Source of the DNA: JAJDXO01 sp965213765
Lineage (GTDB): Bacteria; Pseudomonadota; Alphaproteobacteria; Rhodospirillales; UBA2165
Direction: 5' to 3'
DNA length: 64,000 nucleotides
NCBI GenBank assembly: GCA_965213765.1
Contig: OZ243926.1
Location: 2,604,001 to 2,668,000, forward strand
Below, in pieces: positions 61,554 through 64,000 of this stretch. The position numbers and the translations under genes were made by a program. The notes under the pieces are model-generated. The model saw only the letters and a program-made list of their open reading frames with translations. It did not search any database and had not been told where the DNA came from. How positions within the stretch are numbered: the first letter of the stretch is position 1; the number at the start of each line of letters is the position of its first letter.

Positions 61554-62726
61554 GAGGATTCTTCTGCGAAAGTCGCAAGGAGGGGTTTGTGTCGGGGGTT
61601 GGGGCTGTTTTGGTACCGGGCGGCGGGTTTGCCGCGGCGTTTGCGGGCCGGATTGCGGTGCGTTTTGCGGTTTCCGGGCGCGTCGCGCCCTCACGGCCCG
61701 GCGAGCAGGCAGGCCCGGCGCATGTTGTAGACGGCGGCGGCGGCGAAGAGGCGGGCCGTGTTCCTGTCCCGGGACCGGCTCTTGGCGCGGCGCAGCCCGT
61801 AGAAGCGCTTGAGGGCGGAGAACACGGCCTCGACCGGGGCGCGCCGTCGCGCGATCAGAGCGTTGCGGCGCTGTTGCCAATGGGGCAGCGCGGCTATGTG
61901 CTTGTGCCGCCGGTGCATGATCCGGTCCTTGATCCCCGCCGCCTTGAGCCGCGCCCGTCTCGCCGCCTGCTCGTAGGCCTTGTCGCCATAGACCGCGGCC
62001 TCGTCGCCGCAGATCAGCCGGTCGGCGACCTCGCTCTCGGAGGTCTTGGCCGAGGTCAGCACCACCCGCCGGATCAGCCCCGACCCCTGGTCGACGCCGA
62101 GATGCGCCTTGTAGCCGAAGAAGGCGCGCCCCTTCTTGCGGGTCCAGTCGGCGCCGGGCTCGCCCGCGTGCCCGGCACCCGCGCCGGCCTTGTAGGGCGG
62201 CGGGCGCGAGGCCGCGGCCACCAGCGTGGCGTCCATCAGCGTGCCCTTGCGCACGATCAGACCGGTGGCCTCCAACTGGCGGTTGATCTCCTCGAAGGCC
62301 GCCTCCAGAACCCCGCCCGCATCCCCGCGAAAGCGGCAGATCGTGGTCTCGTCCGGCGTGCCCCCGTCAAGCGCAAAGCCGCAAAAACGCCGGAACGACA
62401 GACGGTCCAGCAGCGCCTCCTCCAGACCGGGGTCCGACAGATCGTAAAGCACCTGAAGATAAAGCGCCTTCAACATCGACAGCGGCGCATAGGGCGGACG
62501 GCCCCGGCGCCCCGGGCGGACCGCCGACGCCAGGCGCTCCAGCGGAGACCAGTCGATCAACGCATCCAGACGATCAAGCTTCCGGTTCGACCCAAGACCC
62601 GGAGAAACAAACGCTTCCGCAAACCCCAGCTGACCCTTGCCGCTCATCGACGCCTCCAACAGTTGATAACCACACTGAATCACATCACAAACCCATTGAG
62701 AATCCCCTTTTCGCAGAAGAATCCTC
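61554..62726 (-). mobile_element. IS5-family insertion sequence, complete
   Basis: About 1.17 kb bounded by the inverted repeats GAGGATTCTTCTGCGAAA (61554 onward) and its complement ending at 62726. It carries one intact transposase. It has landed at the axis of the CT/GA hairpin in MITE-like copy G, so the flanks CCCT and AGGG are complementary and a target duplication cannot be read with confidence. Confidence 0.82.
61691..62647 (-). CDS. IS5-family transposase
   Basis: A 318-residue DDE transposase. The N-terminal region has RGRPPYAPLSMLKALYLQVL and the insertion-domain-like GGTPDETTICRFR. Catalytic residues are the Asp in LMDATLVAAASRPP, the Asp in AAVYGDKAYEQAARRA, and the Glu in RAPVEAVFSALKRFYGLRRA. 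The start at ATG 62647 follows GGAGG by five bases; a further 12 codons upstream are not needed. The frame is intact. Confidence 0.93.
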   Translation of the reverse strand: MSGKGQLGFAEAFVSPGLGSNRKLDRLDALIDWSPLERLASAVRPGRRGRPPYAPLSMLKALYLQVLYDLSDPGLEEALLDRLSFRRFCGFALDGGTPDETTICRFRGDAGGVLEAAFEEINRQLEATGLIVRKGTLMDATLVAAASRPPPYKAGAGAGHAGEPGADWTRKKGRAFFGYKAHLGVDQGSGLIRRVVLTSAKTSESEVADRLICGDEAAVYGDKAYEQAARRARLKAAGIKDRIMHRRHKHIAALPHWQQRRNALIARRRAPVEAVFSALKRFYGLRRAKSRSRDRNTARLFAAAAVYNMRRACLLAGP

Positions 62727-62976
62727 AGGGAGGGAGAGGGAGTCGAACGGAATTCCCTCGCCCCTTCGGGGGGAGAGGGATCGGTCTTTCTTTTTGCACC
62801 CTCGCCCCCTTCGGGGGAGAGGGATGCGGAGGCTTGGCGAGCCTGCGAGCCATAGCCGTAGCTGGGTGAGGGGGAATTTCCATATCACCCTCACCCTCAT
62901 TCCCGCCCTCACCCCGGCCCTCTCCCGGAGGGAGAGGGAGTCGAGCGGAAATCCCCTAATCGGGTCCGTTCCCTAA
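62727..62976. repeat. MITE-like element copy G, right part
   Basis: It continues the family sequence (GGGAGAGGGAGTCGAACGG..., GCCATAGCCGTAGCTGGGTGAGG, CTCTCCCGGAGGGAGAG) and ends CTAATCGGGTCCGTTCCCTAA. The terminal CTA (62973-62975) is the TAG stop of the acyl-CoA dehydrogenase. Confidence 0.78.
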
Positions 62977-64000
62977 TAGGACCGCGGCAGGCCGAGGACG
63001 TGCTCGGCCAGATAGGACAAGACCAGGTTCGTCGAAAGCGGCGCGACCTGGTAGAGGCGGGTTTCCCGGAACTTCCGCTCGACATCGTATTCTTCGGCAA
63101 ATCCGAAGCCGCCAAAGGTCTGCAGGCACATGTCCGCCGCCTGCCACGACGCCTCCGAGGCGAGCAGTTTGGCCATGTTGGCCTCGGGCCCGCACGGCTC
63201 TCCGTCGTCGAACAGCGCCGCCGCCTTCCGCACCATCAAATCGGCCGCCTCCGCCGCGGCATAGGCACGGGCAATGGGAAACTGAACCCCCTGGTTCTTG
63301 CCGATCGGACGGCCGAACACGACCCGTTCGCCTGCATACCGCGATGCCTTGCCGATGAACCACCGCGCGTCGCCGATGCACTCGGCGCCGATGAGTATCC
63401 GTTCGGCGTTCATGCCGTCGAGAATGTAGCGAAAACCGCCGCCTTCCTCGCCGACCAGGCTGTCCGCGGGAATTCTCAAGCCGTCGAAGAACACTTCGGT
63501 GGTTGCATGATTGAGCATCGTGCGGATGGGATTGATCGTCAGGCCGCTGCCGCGCGCGCCTCGAATATCGACCAGGAAGACGGACAATCCCTGGTGACGG
63601 CTTTGATCGCTTTCGCGGGGCGCCGTCCGGGCAAGCAGCAGCATGAGATCGGAATGCTCGGCCCGCGAGGTCCAGACCTTCTGGCCGTCGACGACGTAGT
63701 GATCGCCGTCCCGGCGCGCCGTGGTCCGGATGCGGGTGGAATCGCTGCCGCTGGCCGGTTCCGTGACCCCGAATGCCTGCAGCCTGATGTCGCCGCGGGC
63801 GATCGCCGGCAGATACTTTTTCTTTTGTTCGGCCGTACCGTGGCGAAGGACGGTGCCCATGATGTACATCTGCGCATGACACGCCGCGGCGTTGCCGCCC
63901 GAAAGATGCACCTCCTCGAGAATGGCCGCGGCGGCCCGCAGCCCCAGGCCGCTGCCTTCGAATTCCTCGGGTATCAGTGCGGCGAGGAAGCCGGCCCGGG
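62973..64000 (-). CDS. Acyl-CoA dehydrogenase, partial (5' end outside the window)
   Basis: A flavin-dependent dehydrogenase; the minus-strand frame is open to the right edge and continues upstream of the first internal GTG (63911) with FLAALIPEEFEGSGLGLRAA, so the true start lies outside. Family signatures are QAFGVTEPASGSDSTRIRT (FAD/substrate loop), MNAERILIGAECIGDARWFI, and QTFGGFGFAEEYDVERKFRE near the end. It oxidises an acyl-CoA to the enoyl-CoA; chain length is unknown. Its stop codon is made by the end of MITE-like copy G. Confidence 0.92.
   Translation of the reverse strand, partial: RAGFLAALIPEEFEGSGLGLRAAAAILEEVHLSGGNAAACHAQMYIMGTVLRHGTAEQKKKYLPAIARGDIRLQAFGVTEPASGSDSTRIRTTARRDGDHYVVDGQKVWTSRAEHSDLMLLLARTAPRESDQSRHQGLSVFLVDIRGARGSGLTINPIRTMLNHATTEVFFDGLRIPADSLVGEEGGGFRYILDGMNAERILIGAECIGDARWFIGKASRYAGERVVFGRPIGKNQGVQFPIARAYAAAEAADLMVRKAAALFDDGEPCGPEANMAKLLASEASWQAADMCLQTFGGFGFAEEYDVERKFRETRLYQVAPLSTNLVLSYLAEHVLGLPRSY

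Overview
The window is GC-rich, densely coded chromosomal DNA of an alphaproteobacterium, probably Rhodospirillales-like. This is inferred from gene order and families, not from a marker-gene search. The supporting signs are the ptsH / EIIA-Man / rapZ / short hprK / chvG / chvI cluster, addAB next to murU-amgK-tsaE, a FYDLN-acid zinc protein beside aroA, and the aroA-cmk-rpsA-sppA-ihfB-lapA-pyrF-trpFBA-folC-trxA series.

Layout. (1) 1-15856 is an accessory catabolic and transport region: an MFS exporter, a persulfide-dioxygenase/rhodanese fusion, hydantoinase/oxoprolinase A and B, a complete TRAP transporter with a divergent binding protein, an SDR, two cupin proteins, a YdhR-like protein and a second complete TRAP system. 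(2) 16523-29005 is housekeeping: tRNA-Ala(GGC), aroA-cmk-rpsA, sppA, ihfB, lapA, pyrF, trpFBA, folC, trxA. (3) 29097-37770 is one tightly overlapping minus-strand run, tsaE-amgK-murU-addB-addA. (4) 38092-47307 holds a DivL-like kinase homologue, an IS630 element, ahcY, a regulatory PTS branch with HPr kinase, and the ChvG/ChvI two-component system. (5) 47493-57938 holds a HugZ-like protein, GTP-type PEP carboxykinase, an SRPBCC protein, an EamA permease, msrPQ, polA, a CHCC zinc-finger protein, a lipoprotein hydrolase and tRNA-Arg(CCG). (6) 57939-59821 is a visibly AT-richer islet with a small unrecognised gene cassette. (7) The rest is a two-domain PPK2, an IS5-family element and a partial acyl-CoA dehydrogenase.

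The strongest structural signal is a family of about 0.2-0.5 kb non-coding elements, seven clear copies plus one short relative, scattered between genes. Intact ends carry an inverted repeat near GGTCCGGACTC flanked by CTAG, TTAG or CTAA, as in MITEs. Five gene-side ends coincide with the stop codon of a gene (dctM, divL-like, ahcY, polA, acyl-CoA dehydrogenase). One copy was later hit by IS630 exactly at its terminal CTAG, and another by an IS5 element inside its internal hairpin.

Other points of interest are a sensor-kinase homologue whose phospho-acceptor position is Phe, a GTP-type PEPCK where an ATP-type gene usually sits, the AT-rich cassette with a near-consensus promoter and a 26-codon third ORF, in-frame 12-bp repeats in dctQ and polA, and no accD between trpA and folC.
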